Assembly (NCBI RefSeq): GCF_013055795.1
Contig: NZ_JABETO010000029.1
Coordinates: 20,817-84,816 of the forward strand
Direction of reading: 5' to 3'
Source of the DNA: Streptomyces sp. I05A-00742
GTDB lineage: Bacteria > Actinomycetota > Actinomycetes > Streptomycetales > Streptomycetaceae
Length of the DNA stretch: 64,000 nucleotides
Below, one piece after another: positions 33,899 to 42,713 of this stretch (the stretch's first letter is position 1; every line of letters starts with the position of its first letter). Both the position numbers and the translations under genes were made by a program. The notes under the pieces are model-generated. The model worked only from the letters and a program-made list of their open reading frames with translations, was not told where the DNA came from and searched no databases.

Positions 33899-33924
33899 GT
33901 CGTTCTTACTCGGTCACTCCCGCG

Positions 33925-35775
33925 TCAGGGCGACACCAGGGTCTTCCAGGTGCCGATCCGGTTCGCGCCCGTGCCCTCGTAGAGCGAGGTCTCGCCCTCC
34001 ACCCAGCGCACGAGCAGGTCGTTCCGCCGGCCCGAGCCGGTGAAGTCGCCCGCCGTCATCGCGGAGTTCCGCGTGTAGGAGGGGTGCGCCGGCTGCAGGG
34101 TGGCGCCCCGGCCGAGCGCGCCGGACTTCGCGGTGATGCCGCCGAACGCCTCCAGCTGCCCGTTCGCCCGGCGGACCAGCAGTTCCGCGCCCTTCCCGGA
34201 GAGCTGCCCGGTGGTGAGGGAGACGGCGTCCCGCCAGGCCGCGTCCTTGTGCACGAGGGTTCGCTCCCGGCCCGTGCTGCTGCCGCCGAACCCGCTGTGC
34301 AGGGTGACGTCGCCGTCCTTCCAGCGCACGACGACGTCGTTGGCCCTGGCCGAGTTGAAGGCGCCGGCGGTGATCGCGGTGGCGTACTTCCAGTCCGAGC
34401 CGTACGGCTTGACCACGTACTCCTTGGTGCCGCGCGGCTGCGCCGTGCTGACGTCGGAGAACACGCTCACCTTGCCGCTGGTCGTGTCCTTCTTCGCGTC
34501 CTTGGCCCACAGGACCAGGAGGTCGGGCCGGCCGTCACCCGTGAAGTCGCCGCTGGTGACCGAGCGGGCGTTCTTCCAGAAGCTGTGCGGCTTCACCAGC
34601 ATCTGCGGGCGCCCGAAGCCGCCGCGCCCGTCACCGGGGTACAGCGTGACCTCGCCGTCCTTCCAGATGACCAGCAGATCGTCGCGGCCCTTGCCGTCGA
34701 AGTCACCGGTGACGACGTGGGTGGCGTACTTCCAGTCGCTCGCGGGGCCGAGCGCCTTGCTCTCGTACAGCCCGCGCAGGGGGGCGTCCCCCGGCTTGCC
34801 GTTCGCGACCGCGGTCCGGTAGAGGGCCTGGATCTCCTGGCCGTAGACCGGGGAGTAGCTCGTCCAGTCGTCGTGGCCGGCGCTGCCCGTCGGGCCGCCG
34901 CCGTTGTACCCGCCGACGTTGCCGATCACGTCACCGGTGCGCGTCTTCGCGTTGTAGCCGGTGATCCACGGGCCGCCGGAGACACCGCCCCAGAACCCGC
35001 TGCACCGCATCAGCATCTGCCGGTAGCCCGTCACCCGCTCGGTCGGCACCGTGCAGCTGATCGCCCGCTGGCCGTTGCCCGACAGGTGCGGATAGCCGTG
35101 GACGGTGACCTTGTTGGCGAGGCGAGGGGTGTTCCGCAGCCGGAGCCCGGCGCCGGTGACCTCCTCGACCTGCTTCTTGCGCTTGAACTCCGGCCCGACG
35201 CGCAGGAACGCGAAGTCGAGGTCGGAGTCGGAGCCCACGCTGTTCGACCGGTAGTTGGCGTAGGTGAAGGACTTCTGGACGGGGTAGCCGCCGAAGGGCT
35301 GGTCCTTCACCGCCTTGCCCTGCCGGTACTGCGGGATGAAGATCCCGCCCTTCTGCGCCTTCCCGGCGCAGTGCCCGGCGGTGAGCAGCAGGTTCCTGCC
35401 CGCGCTGCGGACGACGCTCGCGGTGCAGAAGGTGGCGCCCTTGGCTTTCTGGTCGAAGAAGAACGTGCCCACGGCGGGGATGCCGTCGCCGTACGTGCCC
35501 TTCGGCGTGCCCTTGGGCGCGTTGCCGACCTTCCCGGGCGGGGCGGCCTGGGCGATCCCCGAGCGCGGGGACGCGACCGCCGCGCCCCGGCCGGCGTCCA
35601 GCGGCACGGCCGAGGCCAGGCGCTCGGCCGTCCAGTGCTGCTCGACGCCGCGCGCGTCCGGGACGGAGGGTGTGGGCCCGGGGGCGGGTGCCGCGACGGC
35701 GGTGGTGGCGGACGCGCCACAGGCGGCCATGCCGAGGGCTATGGCGAGGGTGCGGGACCATCTGGGAGGCGTCAA
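33925..35775 (-). CDS. Secreted trypsin-like protease with VCBS/FG-GAP propeller repeats
   Basis: A 616-residue exported protein. A signal peptide spans about residues 1-29 (LAIALGMAACGASATTAVAA). The trypsin-like domain (~95-330) shows His135 in LTAGHC, an Asp in GSDSDLDFAFL and Ser266 in GVSGGPW, plus paired cysteines. From ~340 to the end there are about five repeats of the VTGDFDGKGRDDLLVIWKDG type, predicted to form a beta-propeller that may bind carbohydrate or protein. Such architectures are common in Streptomyces secreted enzymes. A 22-bp palindrome lies just upstream and a strong terminator downstream. Confidence 0.9.
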   Translation of the reverse strand: MTPPRWSRTLAIALGMAACGASATTAVAAPAPGPTPSVPDARGVEQHWTAERLASAVPLDAGRGAAVASPRSGIAQAAPPGKVGNAPKGTPKGTYGDGIPAVGTFFFDQKAKGATFCTASVVRSAGRNLLLTAGHCAGKAQKGGIFIPQYRQGKAVKDQPFGGYPVQKSFTYANYRSNSVGSDSDLDFAFLRVGPEFKRKKQVEEVTGAGLRLRNTPRLANKVTVHGYPHLSGNGQRAISCTVPTERVTGYRQMLMRCSGFWGGVSGGPWITGYNAKTRTGDVIGNVGGYNGGGPTGSAGHDDWTSYSPVYGQEIQALYRTAVANGKPGDAPLRGLYESKALGPASDWKYATHVVTGDFDGKGRDDLLVIWKDGEVTLYPGDGRGGFGRPQMLVKPHSFWKNARSVTSGDFTGDGRPDLLVLWAKDAKKDTTSGKVSVFSDVSTAQPRGTKEYVVKPYGSDWKYATAITAGAFNSARANDVVVRWKDGDVTLHSGFGGSSTGRERTLVHKDAAWRDAVSLTTGQLSGKGAELLVRRANGQLEAFGGITAKSGALGRGATLQPAHPSYTRNSAMTAGDFTGSGRRNDLLVRWVEGETSLYEGTGANRIGTWKTLVSP

Positions 35776-35797
35776 GGCGACTCACTGGAGTAGGCGA

Positions 35798-35819
35798 CAA
35801 ATATTCGATCGAATGTTTG
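35798..35819. promoter_or_regulatory. 22-bp palindrome upstream of secreted protease
   Basis: The central ATTCGATCGAAT (35803-35814) is a perfect palindrome and, allowing one mismatched pair, the symmetry extends to CAAAT...GTTTG. It lies 23-44 bases upstream of the protease ATG in an AT-rich patch, the place for an operator overlapping the promoter. The remaining 35820-36063 region shows no gene. Confidence 0.6.
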
Positions 35820-36063
35820 CACAGTGAGATCGCGAGCCGTTCGCTGGGTCCGGCGGCGGGTGGGACTTGACGGGATTCGGTGCGCTATGGGGTGGGGCGG
35901 GCGGAACGTGTGCCCCCGCACCGCACCGCCCGGAACGGCCCCGGCGGCGTCCCGGGCGGAACTGCGCCGCGCTCACGGCTCGCTCACGGCTCGACGAGAT
36001 CGCGGCGCTGTACTCACTCCCCCGGCACGGCAGTTGCCGGAGTTCCGCACCGGCCGACCCGGT

Positions 36064-37665
36064 CTACTCCCCGCGCTCGCCGACCGGCGCGGGGACGAAT
36101 CCGGGACTGCCCGTACGGGACACGAAACTCGCGTCGGTGCTGACGGGCGCGCCCGGCCGGGTGGCGTACGGCAGGACGCGGTAGTCGGCGCGGGCGCCGT
36201 CCGGGGTCAGGGTGACGACGACGTAGCCGCGGCGCTCGGCGTAGTACTTCATGTGGGGGTTGACCCGCAGCATGTTCTCCCAGTCGTCGGGCCTCTCGAC
36301 CCCGTCGAACCCGCTGGACACGGAGGTCCCGACGACCTCGACGCCCAGCGTGGCCGAACCGGGGTCGTCGAAGTCCGCCTTGATGTCCAGCGCGTAGTGG
36401 ACGTGCACGTCGCCGGAGAGGACGAGCAGGTTGGCGATCCCGGCGTCGCGCACCCCCTGGAGGACCCGCCGCCGCGACGCCGGGTAGCCGTCCCAGGCGT
36501 CCATCGACACCCGGGACCGGCCGACGGCGTTCTTCCGCTGGCTGAAGGTGACCTGCTGCACAAGGACGTTCCAGGTCGCGCACGACTCCTGGAACCCCCG
36601 GAGCAGCCACTCCTCCTGCTCGTCCCCGACGAGGGTGCGCGCCGGGTCCTCCGACTCGGGGCCCGGGTACTTCCAGCCGTCGCCGTAGGCCTGGTCCGAG
36701 CGGTACTGGCGGGTGTCGAGGACGTCGAACTGCGCCAGCCGCCCGTAGTGCAGCCGCCGGTGGAGGCGGAGGTCCGGGCCGTCGGGCCGCTGCTCCTCGC
36801 GCAGCGGCATGTGCTCCCAGTAGGCCCGGTACGCCGCGGCGCGGCGCTGCAGGAACTCCTCGGTGGGCAGGTTGCGCTGTGAGACCGCGGCCGCGTAATT
36901 GTTCTCGACCTCGTGGTCGTCCCAGGTGACGATCCAGGGGTGCGCCGCGTGCGCGGCCTGAAGGTCGGGGTCGGTCTTGCCGAGCGCGTAGCGCAGCCGG
37001 AAGCCCTCCAGGGTCGTCAGCCAGTGGTCGAAGACCTCGGGCAGCTGCTGGTCGCCCGTGTAACCGCGGGCTCCCGCCTGGGCGTTGATCTCGTTCTCGT
37101 AGATGTAGTCCCCGACGAAGAGGACCGCGTCCAGGTCCTCCTCCGCGAGGTGGGCGAGGGCGGTGTAGTACCCCTCGTCGTACTGCTGGCACGACGCCAG
37201 CCCCACCCGTACCCGGTCCACCGCCGCCCCGGCCGCCGGCGCGGTGCGCGTCCGCCCGACCGCGCTCGTCCAGCGCCCCGCCCGGAACCGGTACCAGTAC
37301 GTCCGGCCGGGCTCCAGCCCGTCCACCTCGACGTGGACGCTGTACGCGTCCTCGGCCCTGGCCGCCTGTACGCCGTCCTGCACGACGTCCTCCAGCCGCT
37401 CGTCGGCCGCGAGCACCCACTCGACCGGTATCCGGCAGCCCGCGGGAAGCCCGCCGTCGGCCTGGAGGGGCCGGGGGGCGAGCCGCGTCCAGAGCACCAC
37501 CCCGTCGGGCAGCGGGTCGCCGGAGGCGACGCCGAGGGTGAAGGGGTCGCCGGGGAGTTCCTGTGGGTCCAGTTCTCTGTGAGCTCGCTGTTCCGTGTGG
37601 GTTCTCTGCCCTCTATGGGTTCCCTGATCCCTGTGGGTTCGCTGCTGACCCGCCTCGCGCGTCAT
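36064..37665 (-). CDS. PhoD-like alkaline phosphatase/phosphodiesterase, no signal peptide
   Basis: A 533-residue PhoD-family metallophosphoesterase. The family opening GDPFTLGVASGDPLPDGVVL is preceded not by a Tat signal but by a hydrophilic stretch (residues ~8-35) of repeated QRTHR-type hexapeptides encoded by 18-bp repeats. Metal-site motifs are LASCQQYDEGYYTALAHLAE, FVGDYIYENE, WIVTWDDHEVENNYA, LDTRQYRSDQ and LLVLSGDVHVHYALDI. The ATG at 37665 follows a GGAGGGAGGGGAG purine run. Without a signal it would stay cytoplasmic, unlike most homologues; a missed upstream start overlapping the neighbour gives no signal sequence either. Confidence 0.88.
   Translation of the reverse strand: MTREAGQQRTHRDQGTHRGQRTHTEQRAHRELDPQELPGDPFTLGVASGDPLPDGVVLWTRLAPRPLQADGGLPAGCRIPVEWVLAADERLEDVVQDGVQAARAEDAYSVHVEVDGLEPGRTYWYRFRAGRWTSAVGRTRTAPAAGAAVDRVRVGLASCQQYDEGYYTALAHLAEEDLDAVLFVGDYIYENEINAQAGARGYTGDQQLPEVFDHWLTTLEGFRLRYALGKTDPDLQAAHAAHPWIVTWDDHEVENNYAAAVSQRNLPTEEFLQRRAAAYRAYWEHMPLREEQRPDGPDLRLHRRLHYGRLAQFDVLDTRQYRSDQAYGDGWKYPGPESEDPARTLVGDEQEEWLLRGFQESCATWNVLVQQVTFSQRKNAVGRSRVSMDAWDGYPASRRRVLQGVRDAGIANLLVLSGDVHVHYALDIKADFDDPGSATLGVEVVGTSVSSGFDGVERPDDWENMLRVNPHMKYYAERRGYVVVTLTPDGARADYRVLPYATRPGAPVSTDASFVSRTGSPGFVPAPVGERGE
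37555..37650. repeat. 18-bp tandem repeat in the 5' part of the PhoD-like gene
   Basis: About five imperfect 18-base units sharing a core of the form CTGTGGGTTC on the + strand (for example near 37561, 37595, 37613 and 37631). They encode the Gln/Arg/Thr/His-rich N-terminus of the phosphatase. Confidence 0.7.
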
Positions 37666-37747
37666 GCGCTCCCCTCCCTCCGGTCCCGGAAATCGGCATG
37701 ACGAGGCTACTGCCGCCGGGGCCTCGGGGGATCCCTTCCCGCAAGGA

Positions 37748-38602
37748 TCAACTTGCGCGGCCCGCCCGCCGGTTGACCGACACGTCCCACGTAGCGGCGA
37801 CCGCTTCCCGGTACGCCTCCAGCGCGGGCCGGGGGGCGCGGCCCAGGAGGGTGCGCAGGGCGTTGTCCTCGATCCCGCCGCCGTCCAGGAAGCCGCCGGC
37901 GATCGCCGAGTACGTGCCCACCAGCATCGGCACCTGGTACGGCAGGGCGTCGCCCGCGGCGATGATCGCCTCGCGGGTCGCGCCCAGCGAGCTGGGCTCG
38001 TACGTGCCCCCGATCGCCTCCGCCAGGTCGGCCCCGCCCAGGGCCCGCTCGCCGACGAGCTCGTACACCCGCCCCGCGTGCCGCTCCGGCGCGGCCGCCA
38101 CCGCCGCCGCCACGGCCGCGAGGTCGGCACGGGCCACCGCGGCCAGCCGGCCCCCGCCCAGGGGAGCGGTGATGGTGCCGTTGGGGGCCGGGGCCGCGAT
38201 GCCGGCCAGGAACTCGGCGTAGAGACCGTTGCGCAGCACCGTCCAGGCCAGCGGGCTCCGGGCGAGGCGGCGCTCCGTCCAGCGGTGGGCGAGCGCGTAG
38301 GGCAGGTGGTCGCCGTCGCCGCTGAGGCTGGTGTAGACGACGTGGCGCACCCCCGCCTTCTCGGCCGCCGCTATCGCGCTGTCGTGCCGGGCGATGACGA
38401 CGTCGTCCTCGCCGTACCCGGCGGAGATGAGCAGCAGGGTGTCGACGCCGGTGAAGTCGAGCGAGGACGGGTCGTCGAAATCGACGCGCCGCTCGGCGGC
38501 GGAGCCGGGGGTGCGCGTGCCGCGTACGACGTCGTCGCGTCCGGACAGTTCCTCGACGACGAGCTGCCCGAGCGCGCCGCCGGCACCGGTGACCAGAATC
38601 AT
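37748..38602 (-). CDS. NmrA/QOR2-like NAD(P)H-binding oxidoreductase
   Basis: A 284-residue atypical short-chain dehydrogenase of the NmrA/YtfG type. The nucleotide motif is VTGAGGALGQLVVEEL; VRHVVYTSLSGDGDHLPYAL and WTVLRNGLYAEFLAGIAAPA are characteristic of the quinone oxidoreductase 2 branch, and YELVGERALGGADLAEAIGG follows. It probably reduces quinones or senses NAD(P)H. It is divergent from an HxlR regulator, an arrangement seen with other quinone-responsive systems, so electrophile stress is the likely inducer. Confidence 0.88.
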   Translation of the reverse strand: MILVTGAGGALGQLVVEELSGRDDVVRGTRTPGSAAERRVDFDDPSSLDFTGVDTLLLISAGYGEDDVVIARHDSAIAAAEKAGVRHVVYTSLSGDGDHLPYALAHRWTERRLARSPLAWTVLRNGLYAEFLAGIAAPAPNGTITAPLGGGRLAAVARADLAAVAAAVAAAPERHAGRVYELVGERALGGADLAEAIGGTYEPSSLGATREAIIAAGDALPYQVPMLVGTYSAIAGGFLDGGGIEDNALRTLLGRAPRPALEAYREAVAATWDVSVNRRAGRAS

Positions 38603-38673
38603 GGAATGTCCCTCCTGAGCTGTGTGTTTCCATTTTCGGGAGCGAACGCCGCATCCCGTAAGGAGGCACTTTG

Positions 38674-39126
38674 ATGTCAGTAGGGCACACCGCGGTAACC
38701 ACCCCGCGGACCGGTGAGCCCGTGACCGAGCCCGTGATCGCCTGTGACACGCCGCAGGAGGAGTGCGGTGTACGCGACGTCCTGGACCGGCTCGGCGACA
38801 AGTGGTCGGTGTACGTGATCGTCGAACTCGCCTCCGGCATACGGCGCTTCAGGGAACTGCAGCGCGCCGTCCCCGGCAACATCTCCCAGCGCATGCTCAC
38901 CCTCACCGTCCGGCGCCTGGAGCGCGACGGACTGGTGCGGCGGACCGTGTACCCCACCGTCCCGCCCCAGGTCGAGTACCAGCTGACCGACACGGGCCAC
39001 AGCCTCACCCACCTCGTCAAGGCCCTGGCCGACTGGTCGATCGCCCACCGCCCCACCATCGCCGCCTCCCAGACGGCCTGGGACGCCGCCCACACGGAGC
39101 CGCCGACCACCGGCGCACCCTCCTGA
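38674..39126 (+). CDS. HxlR-family regulator
   Basis: A 150-residue winged-helix regulator of the HxlR/MarR-like class. The core is GVRDVLDRLGDKWSVYVIVE, RFRELQRAVPGNISQRMLTL, RRLERDGLVRRTVYPTVPPQ and VEYQLTDTGHSLTHLVKALA. Cysteines at CDTPQEECG just before the first helix match the place of the redox-active Cys in YodB, HypR and QorR, so thiol sensing is plausible. The ATG at 38674 follows AGGAGG. It probably represses the divergent oxidoreductase gene. Confidence 0.9.
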   Translation: MSVGHTAVTTPRTGEPVTEPVIACDTPQEECGVRDVLDRLGDKWSVYVIVELASGIRRFRELQRAVPGNISQRMLTLTVRRLERDGLVRRTVYPTVPPQVEYQLTDTGHSLTHLVKALADWSIAHRPTIAASQTAWDAAHTEPPTTGAPS

Positions 39127-39809
39127 CCTTCGCCGCCCCATGCGTGGACCCCGCGATCAACATGATGGCCCGCCTCGCCCCCAGGGCCTCAGCGGCCGGA
39201 GGCGGGAGCCACGAACAGTCTGCCCAGCCGCCCGATCTCCTTCCCGCCCTGATCGATCGTCATCTTCCCCAGCCGGCCTTCCATCCCCAGGAGGCCACTG
39301 CCGGGAGCAGGGGGAGAGCCAGCCGCATACGTCCCCGCCCGACCGGCGGCCTCCGGCGCCCGCGTGACGTCAGCGGAGGCCGGGACGGCCGTCGGACAGC
39401 GTGCACAGGCAGCAGTGGTGAGGAGGATTCCGGCGCGACGTCGTGCATACATCGGACGCTTCTTGCGGCAGACAGCAATACCGGAATCGGGAGATTGGTC
39501 CGCTGCGCTCGCCACTGAGGTGGTCTGTCCCTGTTCTGACCTGTCGTCCGTACGACTGGAGCGGATCAGAGAGCCGGCTGCCGCGCGGAGCGACGCGCCA
39601 CGGCGACGTCGGTGACGCACGGACGGGCGCTCGGCGCGGCCTCCGCACTCCTGGCCACCACCACCGCGGCCGCCCGGGCGACGCGCCAGAGGTTGCCGCT
39701 GCCCGGCGCGGACGTCACGCGAAGGCGCCCGGCCATGCCGAAGGTCCGCGACGGCTCGTGCCGGCAGGAAAAGTCCGGGCACTCCTCGGCAGAGCCCTGC
39801 GAGACCGGC
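39127..39809. other. Gap with no supportable gene
   Basis: Open frames here lack ribosome sites and show no family resemblance. The composition is less GC-rich in places (39440-39520) than in coding regions. It is probably decayed DNA joined to the pseudogene that follows. Confidence 0.4.
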
Positions 39810-40222
39810 TGCCACGCGCCGTGGTCCTCCGTGCTCGGCGTGACCTCCGTCGCCGGCGGGCTGCTCTGCGACGCGCTGTCCCGGTCGCCGCCCACGTGGC
39901 TGCTGCCCGGCCTGCTCGGGCCCGTGACGGTTCCCGCGGGGCTTGCCCACGACTGGCCCTGGTTGTGCGTGGCCGTCGTCGGCACCGGGCTTCACCCCCG
40001 CGCCGGCCCTTTCCGCGGTGGACGACGCGGTGAGCCGACTGGCGCCGGCCGGCGCGCGGGGTGAGCCGACCGGACTGCAATCCTCGGCGCAGAGCACGGC
40101 TTTCGCGCTCGGCTCCCCGATCGCCGGGATGGCGATCGACGCCTCGGCGCCGGCGGGCGGCTTCGCGCCGGCCGGCCAGGCCGGCCTCATCTCCGCGCTG
40201 ACCGGGTACCTGCTGTCCCGCC
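39810..40222 (+). pseudogene. MFS transporter remnant (C-terminal part, frameshifted)
   Basis: Two adjoining frames together read like the last third of a major facilitator permease. The first gives VLGVTSVAGGLLCDALSRSP, TWLLPGLLGPVTVPAGLAHD and WPWLCVAVVGTG. After an extra G in the GGG run at 39987-39989 the second continues GFTPAPALSAVDDAVSRLAP, STAFALGSPIAGMAIDASAP and ALTGYLLSRR. No N-terminal half is found upstream. The break is a one-base shift, so a sequencing error could explain that point, but the missing front half points to a true remnant. Confidence 0.65.
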
Positions 40223-40289
40223 GCTGTCCATCGCCCCTTCCGCCCGCTTCGGTAACCTACGGGCCCGGACCGCGACTTGGAGGGGTGGC

Positions 40290-41147
40290 ATGGACTCCGT
40301 CAGGAAGTTCGACCCGGTCGCCGAACACAACAGGACCCGCGCCGCGCTGAGCGCCGTGGTGAAGCGCCTGGTCCGGCTGTTGCGCGGCGTTCCCGATCTG
40401 GAGGCGGGCTCCGGGGTTCCGGTGTGGACGGTGGGCGACGTCGGTACGCACCTGGCGGCCGTGTATCTCGCGTACGGCTCCGCCTCGGGCGGCGAGTCCA
40501 TGGAGTGGGACGGTGTCCTGCCGCCGGGTGACGGGCCGCTCAAGGAGCGGGTCGCGGTGGTGAACGCCGCGTCCATCGACCTCTTCGGCCGCGGCGAACG
40601 CGCCCGGCTCGGCGACGTCCTCACCGAGCGGGCCGAGTCGTTCCTGCGGCTCACCGACGGCCTCGCCCCGGACACTCCCGTCGCGGCACCGTGGCTGGGA
40701 CCACAGCTGACCCTCCCGCTGGCGGCCGCGACCGGCATGGTGCTCGGCGAGAGCCTGGTGCACGGCCTGGACATCGCGCGCGGCGCCGGACTTCCGTGGC
40801 CGATCGGCCCGGACGAGGCACGCCTGGTGATCGGCCAGTCGATGCCGGTGATGATGCCGCTGGCCCTGGACACGGCGAAGGCACGAGGCGTCGGCATCGC
40901 CTTCGACCTCGCCGTCAAGGGCGGCCCGCGGCTGGCGGTCGTCATCGACAACGGGACGGCAACGGTGACCCGCGACGCCCCGCCGCGTCTGTACGACTGC
41001 AGGATCACGGCGACACCGGCCGCCTTCCTCTTGGTCTCCTTCCGGCGCACGCCGATCTGGAAGGCGATCGCACGCGGCGGATTACGGGCCGGCGGACGCA
41101 GGCCCTGGCTCGCCGGCCGGCTCGGCGAACTCATCGCCACTCCTTGA
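40290..41147 (+). CDS. Maleylpyruvate isomerase-family mycothiol-dependent enzyme
   Basis: A 285-residue protein of the DinB-like MDMPI superfamily typical of mycothiol-producing actinobacteria. The N-terminal helical domain has WTVGDVGTHLAAVYLAYG and a conserved His in ESLVHGLDIARGAGLPWPIG, as expected for the metal site. Residues ~180-270 match the SCP2-like C-terminal domain (FDLAVKGGPRLAVVIDNG). The exact reaction is unknown; family members isomerise maleylpyruvate or transfer mycothiol. Codon 265 is TTA (41082-41084), implying possible bldA dependence. Confidence 0.82.
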   Translation: MDSVRKFDPVAEHNRTRAALSAVVKRLVRLLRGVPDLEAGSGVPVWTVGDVGTHLAAVYLAYGSASGGESMEWDGVLPPGDGPLKERVAVVNAASIDLFGRGERARLGDVLTERAESFLRLTDGLAPDTPVAAPWLGPQLTLPLAAATGMVLGESLVHGLDIARGAGLPWPIGPDEARLVIGQSMPVMMPLALDTAKARGVGIAFDLAVKGGPRLAVVIDNGTATVTRDAPPRLYDCRITATPAAFLLVSFRRTPIWKAIARGGLRAGGRRPWLAGRLGELIATP

Positions 41148-41308
41148 CCGGTGGTGCACAACGCTGGCGTGTGCCGGTCCAGAAGCGCGACCGGTGTCGT
41201 GGAGCGAGCGAACTGCACGCGGTTCCGGGAGTTCAGCCACCGCTCCACTCCAACTCTCCGTGTGCGTACGCGCCATCGATGACCGGCTGTACGACTGGAG
41301 AACGACCG

Positions 41309-41980
41309 TCAGTGCTCCGGAGCGTGGAAAGCGCTGATGAGGGACGGCAGTTCGGTGAGCTCGTCGATGCGGAAGGTCGGCAGTTCCGCAGCGAGCGGAT
41401 CGTGCTGTTGGATCACGCCCCAGGGGCCGCGGCGGACGAGAGCGGTGCGCATGCCTGCCGCGACGGCGGGACGGATGTCGTTGTCCAGCCGGTCCCCCAC
41501 GTACAGGGTTTCGGCTGCCTCGAAAGGCACCGCTTTCGCGACCCGGGCGAAGAACTCGGGGTCGGGCTTGCTCGCTCCCCAGTCGTCGGACGTGCCGATG
41601 AGCTCGACGTCGTGCTGGAAGAGCTCGCGGAGCAGACCTCCGGCGCGAACCGTCTGATTGCCCGCGATGGCGAGCCACAGTCCGGAAGCACGGAGTTCGC
41701 GCAGCGCGGGCCGGACGTCGTGGTAGAGGTCGGCCTCGCCGAACCACTCCGGCTTCCCGGCAGCCGCGCGCTTCGCCCGCTCGTCGTCGAGGTCGAAGCC
41801 CGGGCGGAAGAACTGGAACGTCTCCCGGTAATCCCTGCCCCGGGCGATGACGGCGCCGAAGACCGCGGCGAAGGTGTGACGCGGCACGCCCAGCCAGTCC
41901 GCCCAGGTTCCGTACTCCCGCGTCTCGTCCACGAGGCATTCACCGACGTCGAAGACCACAGCCCTGATCACGAAGAGCAT
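41309..41980 (-). CDS. HAD-family hydrolase
   Basis: A 223-residue haloacid dehalogenase-like hydrolase. Motif I is VVFDVGECLVDE, where the second Asp of DxD is replaced by Gly-Glu, so it is unusual. Motif II lies in LWLAIAGNQTVRA, and motifs III/IV are SKPDPEFFARVAKA and YVGDRLDNDIRPAVAAGM. The cap is short and helical (residues ~15-85). It probably acts on a small phosphorylated compound; the changed motif I leaves activity in doubt. No clear ribosome site is seen before the ATG, and GTG three codons on is an alternative. Confidence 0.8.
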   Translation of the reverse strand: MLFVIRAVVFDVGECLVDETREYGTWADWLGVPRHTFAAVFGAVIARGRDYRETFQFFRPGFDLDDERAKRAAAGKPEWFGEADLYHDVRPALRELRASGLWLAIAGNQTVRAGGLLRELFQHDVELIGTSDDWGASKPDPEFFARVAKAVPFEAAETLYVGDRLDNDIRPAVAAGMRTALVRRGPWGVIQQHDPLAAELPTFRIDELTELPSLISAFHAPEH

Positions 41981-42195
41981 CGTAGGGCGACCCTGCCCGG
42001 GGCCACACCGGCACGGGACATCAGCCCACCGCAACCCCCGCGCCAAACAGCCACGATCGCAGCAGCGATGAGAGGGTGCCGTCTTCTCAGGGGTACGACC
42101 GATGAGGTCAGGGCCGATGGGGGATCGGGGCCGAACTGGACCTGATGGCCCGCCTCGCCGACCTGCGGCTGCGCGGCCGCTGGGAGCACGCCCGC

Positions 42196-42423
42196 TCAGC
42201 AGCCAGACGTCTGCCTGTGCGGATGCTTCTCCAGATGGCCGCCCCACGCAGCGCGGTACCAGGCAGTCCGCTCCGGCAGTCCGGCCGCCTGGCAGACCTT
42301 GATCTTGTCCTTGTACCGGCGGCAGATGCCGCACTCTTCGGGCGCGGGGTACATGCGCGGGCCGCTGGAATGAGGGGCGGAGACGATGGGGCCCAGACTC
42401 CACATCGGCGGGGGAAAGTTCAC
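42196..42423 (-). CDS. Small Cys-rich hypothetical protein, 75 aa
   Basis: Not recognised with certainty. The 75-residue product carries a CxxC pair in PEECGICRRYKDKIKVCQAA followed by GGHLEKHPHRQTSGC, a possible zinc knuckle. The GTG start is supported by AGGGGGAAACCC and overlaps the stop of a 33-codon gene in a GTGA, implying translational coupling. It points away from the DUF6879-XRE-DUF397 operon, of which it may be a divergent part. Confidence 0.5.
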   Translation of the reverse strand: MNFPPPMWSLGPIVSAPHSSGPRMYPAPEECGICRRYKDKIKVCQAAGLPERTAWYRAAWGGHLEKHPHRQTSGC

Positions 42424-42521
42424 GGGTTTCCCCCTCGCCCATGGTCGACGGAGACGCGTCCGTACGTCACTCGCGGAACTTCCGCCCAAGGGTTCTGTAG
42501 CTCGCACAGGGTGGGCTCCAT
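42420..42521 (-). CDS. Putative 33-aa leader/microprotein coupled to next gene
   Basis: A short frame starting ATGGAGCCCACC behind AGGAG (spacing 4) and ending in the GTGA shared with the 75-residue gene. The peptide begins MEPTLCELQNPWAEVPRVTY and ends HGRGGNP. The good ribosome site and overlap argue for real translation, either as a microprotein or as a coupling leader. Function unknown. Confidence 0.45.
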   Translation of the reverse strand: MEPTLCELQNPWAEVPRVTYGRVSVDHGRGGNP

Positions 42522-42713
42522 GCGTCTCCTCTCTGTGCCGCATCTCAGTGCGGGTCCCTTGCCTGCTCGGTTCGTGGACGAACCTAGAACCGGCGCCGGC
42601 CAACCTCCAAGGCGATTGCGCGAGTTTGCAGCAAGCCGGTTACGCGCTTGAACGCCGCCTCGACCATCGATACGTCACGCAAACCTGCGCAAGTAAGCGG
42701 ACGGAGAGCAGCC

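Noticed and set aside
39189..40190. Leftward 333-codon frame over the MFS remnant region
   Set aside because: No ribosome site or family match; it is antisense to the permease remnant, which explains its composition.
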